From UBA4729 sp039931245 (GTDB taxonomy: Bacteria > Patescibacteriota > Saccharimonadia > Saccharimonadales > UBA4665): 20,879 bases of DNA. A program made the translations under genes and the position numbers. Shown in pieces: positions 14,279 to 20,879 of the stretch. The first letter of the stretch is position 1; every line of letters starts with the position of its first letter. The notes below the pieces were generated by a model that did not search any database, was not told the origin of the DNA, and was given only the letters and a program-made list of their open reading frames with translations. The stretch is from contig JBDTSH010000027.1 in assembly GCA_039931245.1 (NCBI GenBank), forward strand, positions 1-20,879. The letters are read 5' to 3'.

Positions 14279-14890
14279 CTAGAAAAGACTTTTTAATTTA
14301 TCTTTGAACGTCGGTTCGGTTGAACCGCTGCAGCTTTCCGGATCATTCTGGACATTATATGTTTTGGCCGTCGCGGCAACCGACCTAAACTGGGTCGCCG
14401 TATCCTGGCTGACGCCGTAGCTGACCAGCAGCTTATCCTCAGATTGGATAATCCGATTCGTGATATCCGTTACGACCTCACCGTTGACGATAAACGTCAA
14501 TTTGGATTGTGCGTCGACTTGATACAGTACCGTATCGGACTTAATATAGTTCTGACTGATATCCCAACCAATGTTTTGGAAAAAATTACCCCACGTGACT
14601 TCGCTGTCTTCGACGTGCACGACATCGCTGACGTTATCATGCAGGTGAGCCCGCTCTAACGCTGTCGCGACGGGCTTCAGTGTGCAGGCCGCGGCGGCAG
14701 TTTCTTCGTAATACTTGACACCCTTGAAAGCTTCCCGCTGGCCATTCATATAGACGGCAAAGTTAGCATGGTAATGGACTTTCTGGGGCGGCGCGTAGGT
14801 GACAAATCGAATACCAAGGATGACTAAGGCGCCGAGCAACACACCCATAAAACCAGCCCCTAGTAATCTTTTCGAGGGTAGTTTCTTCAT
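14279..14890 (-). CDS. membrane-anchored His-rich protein of the copper island
   Basis: The 203-residue product has a basic start (MKKLPSKR), one membrane helix (about 10-30), then an extracellular domain. HYHANFAVYMNGQ (39-51), AHLHDNVSDVVHVED (81-95) and WGNFFQNIGW (100-109) form a pattern I have seen in small anchored proteins of archaea and CPR bacteria with no named function. The five His residues, plus Cys69 and Cys190, could bind a metal. AAGGA is 6 nt before the ATG. The gene follows the CopA-type ATPase by 95 nt, a gap that holds two competing hairpins. Given the neighbours, copper binding outside the membrane is a fair but unproven inference. Confidence 0.72.
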   Translation of the reverse strand: MKKLPSKRLLGAGFMGVLLGALVILGIRFVTYAPPQKVHYHANFAVYMNGQREAFKGVKYYEETAAAACTLKPVATALERAHLHDNVSDVVHVEDSEVTWGNFFQNIGWDISQNYIKSDTVLYQVDAQSKLTFIVNGEVVTDITNRIIQSEDKLLVSYGVSQDTATQFRSVAATAKTYNVQNDPESCSGSTEPTFKDKLKSLF

Positions 14891-14922
14891 AGCAGTTCCT
14901 TTACTTTACGTTGAAAATTATT

Positions 14923-14959
14923 CCTGGCTATTCGCCCCGAGCCAGGCAACTCCTGGGGC
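14923..14959 (-). promoter_or_regulatory. competing hairpins between copA and the His-rich gene
   Basis: On the - strand, stem 1 is CCAGG/CCTGG (14957-14953 with 14946-14942). Stem 2 is CCTGGCT/AGCCAGG (14946-14940 with 14929-14923), followed by AATAATTTTC. Both use the same CCTGG, so only one can form. Stem 2 with its U-rich tail resembles a terminator and stem 1 an anti-terminator. Confidence 0.4.
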
Positions 14960-14985
14960 AATACGCCACGACGTCCGGCCGGAGC

Positions 14986-17727
14986 TTATTCATTCGTCAG
15001 CCTATCGGCCGGTGGGGCGGGCGTGATAACCGAAGTTTTGGCAGTATTCACTAGACTCATCTGTGAGCTAAAGCGGGCGAACTCAAAAAAACCAAAGCTA
15101 AAAACGATAACCATAATAATGGGGGCGATTGCTGACAGCCAGTTGTGACGAGCGGGACGGAAATAGCGCAGCAATAGCGAGTTCGTGACAACCGAGATCG
15201 AACTCATGGCCATTGCCAGACCGGCCAGTTCCGGCTTTAGAACGAGACCAATGCCGGCAAATACCCGCGCGGCAATAGGGATACCCACCACATTATAAAA
15301 GAGCGCAAAAAACATGTTTTGTTTAATTTTGCCGACCGTTTCATGCGACAGCTGAATGGCCGTAACGATGTCGTTTAAGTCATCCTTCATCATGACGATG
15401 CCACCTGTTTCCATGGCGACGTCGGTACCGCTACCCATCGCAATACCGAGGTCCGCTTGGGCAAGGGCCGGTGCATCGTTTATACCATCCCCCACCATCG
15501 CCACCACATGGCCAGCGTCTTGCAGCTTTTTCACTTCAGCCGCTTTGTCTTCGGGCAGCACTTCGGCAATAACGTCAGCAATTCCGAGCTCAGCCGCAAT
15601 CGCTTGGGCGGTGCGATGGTTATCACCGGTCATCATGTAGACTTCAATTCCCCGCTTCAGCAAGGCGGCGACGGCCGATTTAGAAGTAGCTTTTACCGTG
15701 TCAGCAACCGCGATAATCCCGATTACTTGCGTCGCCGAGGCGACTATCATAGCCGTTTTGCCGTGCGTCTCGAGCCGCTGCAGTTTGTTCTCATAGCGCT
15801 CAATCGTCAGCCCTAACACATCGGATATCAAGCGACGGTTGCCGAAATAATACTTTTCTCCCCGCACAACGCCTTGCACGCCATGGCCAGGGATAGTCAT
15901 AAACTCAGTCACGGTTTCCTCACTAACCGCTTTCTCCTTGGCGTGGCCAATGATGGCCTCAGCCAACGGGTGTTCACTCACCCGCTCCAAGGCGGCGGCA
16001 ATAGTGAGTAAGTTGTCGACAGGTGTGCCAAAAGGGATAACATCGGTTACTTCGGGACGGCCGTTGGTGAGCGTCCCGGTCTTGTCAAAAACAATGGTGT
16101 CAACTCGGCAGGCGGCTTCGAGCGGTTCGCCACCCTTTATCAAAATCCCCTGCTCGGCACCTTTACCGGTTCCGACCATCACGGCCGTCGGGGTGGCCAG
16201 ACCAAGGGCGCAGGGACAAGCAATCACAATCACTGCCGTAAAGGCCATCAGCGCAAAAGCAAAACTAGCATTAAGCACGAAGAACCAAATCAGAAAGGTC
16301 AACAACGCCACGCTAATGACCATTGGGACAAAGTAAGCAGCAATGCGATCAGCTTTGGCTTCAATCGGTGCCTTGGACCCTTGGGCATCTTCGATCAAGC
16401 GAATAATCCGCGACAGCGTCGTGTCCGCGCCAACGTGTGTTACGCGGAACTCAAAGCTACCCATTTTATTAATGGTTGCCCCGACGACCTTATCGCCCAC
16501 TTGTTTCTCGACCGGAAGACTTTCGCCGGTAATCATCGACTCGTCGACGCTTGACCCGCCCAAGGAAATTAGCCCGTCGACCGGCACCTTCTCTCCCGGA
16601 CGAACAACAACGATGTCGCCAGTCACGACGTCATCAATGGCGATATCAGACGTAGTGCCGCCCCGAATAACTCGAGCGGTTTTGGGGCGCAGGCCCATTA
16701 GCTTTTTAATGGCTTCGCCCGTCTTGCCTTTGGCCCGGGCCTCCAGCCATTTGCCAAGTATGACGAACGTGATTAAGTAGGCGGCCGTCTCAAAGTACAA
16801 CTCGGGTATCTTTGCGCCGGCCAGGCCGATAACGGAACCAGTCGCCACAAAGTATTTTATAAAATAAAAGAGGCTGTAGAAATAGGCCGTCGAGGTGCCA
16901 ATCGCGATTAAGCTATCCATGTTGAAAGTTCTCATACGCAAGGCTGCCCACGCACCCTTGTAGAAACCCCGACCGATAATAAACTGTACGGGCGTGGCCA
17001 AGGTCAGCGAGACCAAACCCACATAGGGCAGAAATGTGCCTTCACCCGGTAACCACGTAAAGAAATCAAGCAGCATAAAGTAGAGCATCGGCAGGCTCAG
17101 GGCCAAGCTAATGACAAACTTACGCCAAATTCCGTGTAATCCGTCGGCGCGTTTAGCCGTTTCAGCCTCGGCGGACTCGAACTCGGCTCGATAGCCCGCC
17201 TGCTTGACGGCCGCTTGCAACCCCTCACGCCGGACAACAGTCGTATCGTACGTAACCATAGCTTTTTCGGCAGTGAAGTTAATGAGGGCGCTCTGCACAC
17301 CATCCACCTTTGTCAGTTCGCGTTCAATAATATGGGCGCAAGATGAGCAATGCATACCATAAATCGATAAATTCTCTTTTACGACAGCCTGGCCACTATT
17401 GCTTTGGATTACCGAGGCGGTAGTTTCTGCTGTGCTGGTGACTTCCAAATTGCTGGGCAGGGCATCCTTTTCGCTCACCGCCAAAGTAATTAATGTCGGA
17501 TCAGTACTATTGTTCCGAACAGTTGCCTGATAACCAGCCCGTACCACCGCCGCGACAACTTCCGTCTCAGAAGTTTGAGCATCAATGAGCTCTACCGTCC
17601 CTGAAGAATTTGGTTGCGAAATAGTGACCCGACTAACTCCCGGTAGTGCCCCAATTTCTTCGCTAATCAACTGTTCGCACGACGCGCAAGTCATGCCATG
17701 AATATCAAGTTCAATGCTTCGTGTCAT
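14986..17727 (-). CDS. copA: CopA-type copper-exporting P1B-ATPase
   Basis: The product is 913 residues. Two HMA domains bind metal through GMTCASC (11-17) and GMHCSSC (124-130). Eight membrane helices follow from about 200. Key motifs are TGES (400-403, actuator), CPC (504-506, the transmembrane metal site of Cu+ pumps), DKTGT (548-552, phosphorylated Asp548), SEHPLAEAI (nucleotide-binding HP motif) and MVGDGINDAPAL (hinge). It would pump Cu+ out of the cytosol using ATP. The spacer between the HMA domains (about 70-118) is longer than usual and Ser/Thr-rich. GAGGAATAAACG gives a good ribosome binding site that overlaps the stop of the CopZ-like gene, 3 nt away. The length, about 100 residues over a one-HMA CopA, fits the second HMA. 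Confidence 0.95.
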   Translation of the reverse strand: MTRSIELDIHGMTCASCEQLISEEIGALPGVSRVTISQPNSSGTVELIDAQTSETEVVAAVVRAGYQATVRNNSTDPTLITLAVSEKDALPSNLEVTSTAETTASVIQSNSGQAVVKENLSIYGMHCSSCAHIIERELTKVDGVQSALINFTAEKAMVTYDTTVVRREGLQAAVKQAGYRAEFESAEAETAKRADGLHGIWRKFVISLALSLPMLYFMLLDFFTWLPGEGTFLPYVGLVSLTLATPVQFIIGRGFYKGAWAALRMRTFNMDSLIAIGTSTAYFYSLFYFIKYFVATGSVIGLAGAKIPELYFETAAYLITFVILGKWLEARAKGKTGEAIKKLMGLRPKTARVIRGGTTSDIAIDDVVTGDIVVVRPGEKVPVDGLISLGGSSVDESMITGESLPVEKQVGDKVVGATINKMGSFEFRVTHVGADTTLSRIIRLIEDAQGSKAPIEAKADRIAAYFVPMVISVALLTFLIWFFVLNASFAFALMAFTAVIVIACPCALGLATPTAVMVGTGKGAEQGILIKGGEPLEAACRVDTIVFDKTGTLTNGRPEVTDVIPFGTPVDNLLTIAAALERVSEHPLAEAIIGHAKEKAVSEETVTEFMTIPGHGVQGVVRGEKYYFGNRRLISDVLGLTIERYENKLQRLETHGKTAMIVASATQVIGIIAVADTVKATSKSAVAALLKRGIEVYMMTGDNHRTAQAIAAELGIADVIAEVLPEDKAAEVKKLQDAGHVVAMVGDGINDAPALAQADLGIAMGSGTDVAMETGGIVMMKDDLNDIVTAIQLSHETVGKIKQNMFFALFYNVVGIPIAARVFAGIGLVLKPELAGLAMAMSSISVVTNSLLLRYFRPARHNWLSAIAPIIMVIVFSFGFFEFARFSSQMSLVNTAKTSVITPAPPADRLTNE

Positions 17728-17730
17728 CGT

Positions 17731-17937
17731 TTATTCCTCAACGCCGTAGGGCGTTTCTTTTAGGGCTTCTTTGATTTCGTCAGCCCGTAGCAAACGCTCA
17801 CTTAGCACGGTAGCTATTTGGGTGTCCAGACAGACTGTGACATCCGAAATCCCGGGCACCTTCCGGATTCGATTAGCGGATAGCTTGGTGCACGCGGTGC
17901 ACGTCAGGCCGCTCAGTTGGAAAGTTGTTGTCTGCAT
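17731..17937 (-). CDS. copZ: CopZ-like copper chaperone (single HMA domain)
   Basis: The 68-residue cytosolic protein is one HMA domain: TTFQLSGLTCTACTKL with the CTAC metal site (14-17), then SANRIRKVPGISDVTVCLDT and a helix ending near KETPYGVE. Proteins of this size carry Cu+ to CopA. The site is GLTCTAC rather than the usual GMxCxxC, so the Met before the loop is Leu. A further Cys lies near residue 36 (VCLDT). AAGGAGG (complement of 17947-17953) is 9 nt before the ATG, and the stop is 3 nt from copA. Confidence 0.88.
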   Translation of the reverse strand: MQTTTFQLSGLTCTACTKLSANRIRKVPGISDVTVCLDTQIATVLSERLLRADEIKEALKETPYGVEE

Positions 17938-17955
17938 CGCCTCTATCCTCCTTAG

Positions 17956-19347
17956 CTAAATTACGCTGATTGATCCTCGGTTTACGCCCATCGCACAGGT
18001 GATTTGGTAGCTGCCGGGCTTCTTGGCAGTAAAGGTCATTTTGATCTTGGAACCGCCTTGTAAGAACTGCGGATTGCCCACCAATCCCGGTATCATGATA
18101 GTGCTCATGCAACCTTGACCGTCCTCTTTAACGTCAACGATGATGGTGGTTTTCTGACCGGCCTTTACCGTGAACTTACTGGGGATAATGTCGTCTTTCA
18201 GCGTATACGACGTCGTCAATATGGTTTCGGCGCCAGCCGGGACCGGTGCTTGTCCCGCCGCTGCTGCTGGAGTCACCTTAGGTGCAACCGATTGCGTCGT
18301 GGTGACTGCCGCCGGCGCGAATGGGTTGCCGAGACCGAGCAAATTGTAGCCGTGAGAGATATTTATGAAGGCCATCGCTACCACGGCAACTCCGACTATC
18401 CGGAAGAACTTCTTAGCAAATGCGCCTTTCACGATTGACGTTAAACCGCCCACACTTAGGAGTCCCGGCGAAGTACCGACAGCGAAGGCGCCCATTATGA
18501 GCGCACCTTGCAAGGGGCTTCCCGTACTTATCGCCAGTAACTGCATCGCTTGGGTAAACCCACACGGCAGAAAGAAAGTCGCACCACCCAGCAACATTGA
18601 GTTGCCGTGGCTATATTCGCGCGTCCCACGCTGTTTCAGCCCCATGGCTTTGGCGAGGCCGCTCGGGAGGGTCAGTTTGCCGTTGCTAAACCTGGGGAAA
18701 AGCTCTGTCAGCTGGAGACCGAGCATAATCATGACCACGCCCACCAGTATAGTCAGCAATCCGAGCAGACTGCCCCGCAATTGAAAAACAGAACCAAGCG
18801 CCCCGATCAGAGCGCCAAACATAATAAAAGATACAATTCGGCCAAAATTAAAGAACAAATGAGGCCGAAATTTCTGGGCCGATGAGGCCGACGGGTGCTT
18901 GTCAGCGTGGCGAGCCGACAGGCTCAACACTAAGCCACCTACCATGGCCATACAGGTCGAAAACCCTGCCGTCAGACCGATAGTCAGCGCGATATAACCA
19001 TTACTCGCACCCCCGGTTCCGATAGTCGTCAGTTTCGTTAAACCGAGACGGCTGAATACCAGCCCCAGTGCCACTATAATCACCACGCCAATGGCGACGT
19101 CCTGGTACACTTTTTCATTTTTATTCAACAGCGGGATGTCATCGTAGCCTATCGTGTAACCAGCTTCGGCGACGGCTTTTTTCACGGCATCGTTCGACGG
19201 GGCCTGCTGCACAAATAGTGTCGCCGTCTTAGTCTTCAGGCTAACATCCGCCCTCTTCACATCGGGTAAATTTCCTAAGCTTTCCGTGAGGAGTAATTCA
19301 CATGAACGGCAGTGCATGCCTTTGATCGGAATTATCAATTCTTTCAT
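17956..19347 (-). CDS. HMA - TauE/SafE-like membrane - cupredoxin fusion protein
   Basis: The product is 463 residues in three parts. An N-terminal HMA domain has GMHCRSC (10-16). A central set of six or more membrane helices (about 80-345), of the sulfite exporter TauE/SafE or UreH-like type, includes GLTAGFSTCMAMVGGL and GATFFLPCGFTQAMQL, where the paired Cys segments recall the DsbD/CcdA group. A C-terminal cupredoxin-like domain (about 370-463) has Cys413 in GQGCMSTIMIPGL and Cys451 in ITCAMGV as possible Cu ligands. Similar fusions sit beside CopA in other bacteria, and copper movement across the membrane or delivery to an extracellular domain is suspected. It starts the - strand operon, divergent from the ArsR-YHS gene. 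The ribosome binding site is weak and distant (GGAAGG, 14 nt). Confidence 0.85.
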   Translation of the reverse strand: MKELIIPIKGMHCRSCELLLTESLGNLPDVKRADVSLKTKTATLFVQQAPSNDAVKKAVAEAGYTIGYDDIPLLNKNEKVYQDVAIGVVIIVALGLVFSRLGLTKLTTIGTGGASNGYIALTIGLTAGFSTCMAMVGGLVLSLSARHADKHPSASSAQKFRPHLFFNFGRIVSFIMFGALIGALGSVFQLRGSLLGLLTILVGVVMIMLGLQLTELFPRFSNGKLTLPSGLAKAMGLKQRGTREYSHGNSMLLGGATFFLPCGFTQAMQLLAISTGSPLQGALIMGAFAVGTSPGLLSVGGLTSIVKGAFAKKFFRIVGVAVVAMAFINISHGYNLLGLGNPFAPAAVTTTQSVAPKVTPAAAAGQAPVPAGAETILTTSYTLKDDIIPSKFTVKAGQKTTIIVDVKEDGQGCMSTIMIPGLVGNPQFLQGGSKIKMTFTAKKPGSYQITCAMGVNRGSISVI

Positions 19348-19441
19348 GTTGGTCGGAACCTTCCGCGTCTCGCTTAGGTAATATTCTGGAGTAGAAAACA
19401 GTTCCGGTTCCGTCTGCTCGACGGGTTATTAGAACGGTTAC

Positions 19442-19517
19442 ATGCGCATATACTATTCGTATTGCCTGAGCCTTAGCATAGCAGCAACAAAAACTATATG
19501 CAAATATGCGAATATAT
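19442..19517. promoter_or_regulatory. candidate ArsR-type operator region
   Basis: ATATGC-type hexamers occur at 19496, 19504 and 19512 (the last as ATATAT), spaced exactly 8 bp. An inverted copy, GCATAT, lies at 19446-19451 within the palindrome ATGCGCAT (19442-19449). The region lies between the divergent copper operon and its likely repressor gene, and the right part is just upstream of the repressor's -10 box. Confidence 0.4.
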
Positions 19518-19525
19518 TAGTTTGA

Positions 19526-19534
19526 TGGTATACT
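19526..19534 (+). promoter_or_regulatory. extended -10 box, leaderless start of the repressor gene
   Basis: TGG-TATACT at 19526-19534 ends 7 nt before ATG 19542. A repressor bound at 19496-19517 would block it. Confidence 0.6.
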
Positions 19535-19541
19535 ATCTCCT

Positions 19542-20042
19542 ATGTACGAACGCCTTTTTTTCTTGCAAGAAGAAGTACTTAAGTCACTCGCTAACCACAA
19601 ACGGCTCGAGATTCTTCAGCTGCTCAACAACCAAGAGCTTACTGTCAATCAGATGGTGGCAATGCTCGGTATTAGTCAAGCGAACGTCTCACAGCACCTC
19701 AGTAACTTGCGCCGCTTAAAGCTTGTTACTCCCCGCAAGGATGGCTTATACGTCTACTACCGACTGAGCGACAAAAGGATTGCCTCCGTGATTCACGAAC
19801 TGCGGGAATTTTTGAAATCTCAATACAGCCATGAGCCGGAAATTGCCCGGATTGCTGCCCTCGACAGTAACGCTCTCTATCCAATTGTGCGTGATCCCGT
19901 CTGCGGCATGCGCATCAGCGTCAACGAAGCCGGGGAAACGTTAATCCAAGCGGATAGTCACTATTACTTTTGCGCCCAAGGATGCAAGGATGCTTTTCTA
20001 CTGGCCCACGGCACACTTAATGCCCCAAAGTCGGTAGCCTGA
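19542..20042 (+). CDS. ArsR-family repressor fused to a YHS domain
   Basis: The product is 166 residues. Residues 5-95 form an ArsR-type winged helix: LKSLANHKRLEILQLL, then the recognition region ISQANVSQHLSNLRRLKLV (44-62), and the wing RKDGLYVYYRL. The usual alpha-3 metal site ELCVCD is ELTVNQ here, with no Cys. Residues 115-155 form a YHS domain: RDPVCGMRI with Cys121, then YYFCAQGCKDAF with Cys144 and Cys148. YHS domains are linked to heavy-metal proteins, so metal (probably copper) may be sensed there. It would repress the divergent copper operon and itself. There is no Shine-Dalgarno sequence; the -10 box is 7 nt from the ATG. Confidence 0.87.
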   Translation: MYERLFFLQEEVLKSLANHKRLEILQLLNNQELTVNQMVAMLGISQANVSQHLSNLRRLKLVTPRKDGLYVYYRLSDKRIASVIHELREFLKSQYSHEPEIARIAALDSNALYPIVRDPVCGMRISVNEAGETLIQADSHYYFCAQGCKDAFLLAHGTLNAPKSVA

Positions 20043-20133
20043 AACACTCGACTTTGCTAGCTAGCCGGAGCCCAGATTAATGAAATGTTTTGTGATAGAT
20101 AATTAGGCCATTTCGTCGGTCCCGCCGGGCTAA

Positions 20134-20180
20134 GACGACGGCGGCCGACGGCGGAGTGAAGGACCTTCCGTCCCGTCGTC
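20134..20180. terminator. GC-rich dyad between convergent genes
   Basis: GACGACGG (20134-20141) and CCGTCGTC (20173-20180) are perfect arms enclosing further GC repeats (ACGGCGG, GAAGG/CCTTC). It sits in the 178-bp gap between convergent genes and may act as a terminator in both directions. There is no U-tract. Confidence 0.35.
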
Positions 20181-20220
20181 CGCCGCTAGCCAAGGAGACT
20201 TACTGTATCGGTTCGCTGTT

Positions 20221-20859
20221 TTAGGCTAAGAACTTAATAGCGCTCATCCAACCCGAACCAAGCTGTTCCTGCAAGGCCATGTGCATGGGTCCCAGGCCTT
20301 CCAGGTGACGGGCATTGCTCAGAGGACCGACGTCCAGTGGGCGCAGCCCACCGTCTCCCACGAGCGTGCTGACAACGTCCTTGGCGGCCGCGTCATCGCC
20401 CGCAATCAATACATCGAGCGACTTACCGTCTACTATCCCGCTCATGAGCGTACCGGCAAAAGTAGTATTGAAAGCTTTGACAACTTGGGAAGCTGGCAAT
20501 AATTTAGCAATTTCCTCGGCACCGGCGACACCCTTGTCGGGTATCAACTGGAATGTTTCAAAGTCAACGGGATTAGTGATGTCGACGACAACTTTACCGG
20601 CTAGTTTATCACCGTACGATTGAACGAGGGTCGCAACTTCCGTATAAGGCACGGCCAGGACTACCACGTCATCCAGGGGGTTGTCTGGCGCTAAGACTTG
20701 GGCTTGAGCACCATTGACAGCGAATGTCTGAACGGCGCTGACTAGGGCAGCGGCCTTGCTGTCGTCTCGGGCCAAGACGTTAACGTGATGCCCGCCGGCC
20801 ATGGCGCGGCTGGCAATACCTTTCGCCATATTCCCCGTGCCGATAATTGTAATTGTCAT
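20221..20859 (-). CDS. NADP/F420-type dinucleotide-binding oxidoreductase
   Basis: The 212-residue cytosolic protein has an N-terminal Rossmann fold, TITIIGTGNMAKGIASRAM (2-20), with the GxGxM turn of the F420-dependent NADP oxidoreductase (COG2085-like) family. Next are HHVNVLARDDSKA, VVLAVPYTEV, KVVVDITNPVDF and VVKAFNTTFA, the usual order in this family. Members reduce or oxidise a cofactor with NADP(H). Whether F420 is used cannot be told, and genes for its synthesis are not in this window. AGGA is 8 nt before the ATG. It lies at the end of the window, transcribed toward the ArsR-YHS gene, and seems unrelated to the copper island. Confidence 0.85.
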   Translation of the reverse strand: MTITIIGTGNMAKGIASRAMAGGHHVNVLARDDSKAAALVSAVQTFAVNGAQAQVLAPDNPLDDVVVLAVPYTEVATLVQSYGDKLAGKVVVDITNPVDFETFQLIPDKGVAGAEEIAKLLPASQVVKAFNTTFAGTLMSGIVDGKSLDVLIAGDDAAAKDVVSTLVGDGGLRPLDVGPLSNARHLEGLGPMHMALQEQLGSGWMSAIKFLA

Positions 20860-20879
20860 GTCATGAATCCTTTTCGTCT

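Overview
The window looks like a chromosomal segment of a small-genome bacterium with a single-membrane, Gram-positive-like envelope. A member of the Candidate Phyla Radiation, possibly Saccharibacteria (TM7), is my best guess. The grounds are many short single-pass exported proteins with no lipoprotein boxes, the protein families present, and several genes that seem to be transcribed without a leader. Membership is inferred, not proven. UGA works as a stop codon here, so this is not an SR1/Gracilibacteria-type code. I see no tRNA, rRNA, CRISPR array, insertion sequence or phage gene.

Left part (1-8350, all + strand). A small secreted protein (251-628) is followed by a SHOCT-domain membrane protein coupled to an ArsP/YraQ-type permease (893-2302). 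Next comes the most unusual locus, 2486-8346. It starts with a NADPH oxidase/ferric-reductase-like flavocytochrome. Four tightly packed, often overlapping genes follow in the order A1-B1-A2-B2. The A proteins are membrane-anchored, carry one or seven Ig-like repeats, and end in a cytochrome b5-like haem domain. The B proteins are membrane-anchored DUF4352-like beta-sandwich proteins. I read the locus as a possible transmembrane electron export chain: cytosolic NAD(P)H, then FAD, then two membrane haems, then b5 haem domains held away from the cell on Ig stalks.

Middle part (8500-14240). This is a set of mostly single genes: DUF1697, a 29-codon basic mini-protein, a SLOG-fold nucleotide-binding protein, a second small secreted protein related to the one at 251-628, a Nudix hydrolase, a membrane-anchored lytic transglycosylase, a stand-alone receiver protein, and a CDP-alcohol phosphatidyltransferase-like protein. 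Most of these have a -10 box 6-10 nt before the start codon and no Shine-Dalgarno sequence, which suggests leaderless mRNAs.

Right part (13746-20042). This is a copper-handling island on the - strand: an HMA/TauE-like/cupredoxin fusion, a CopZ-like chaperone, a CopA-type P1B-ATPase with two HMA domains, a His-rich anchored protein and an unknown protein. An ArsR-family repressor fused to a YHS domain is divergently transcribed at 19542. The shared intergenic region holds ATATGC-type repeats that could be its operator. The window ends with an NADP/F420-type dinucleotide-binding oxidoreductase on the - strand. Copper efflux next to a predicted extracellular reductase suggests metal redox handling as a common theme, but that link is inference.
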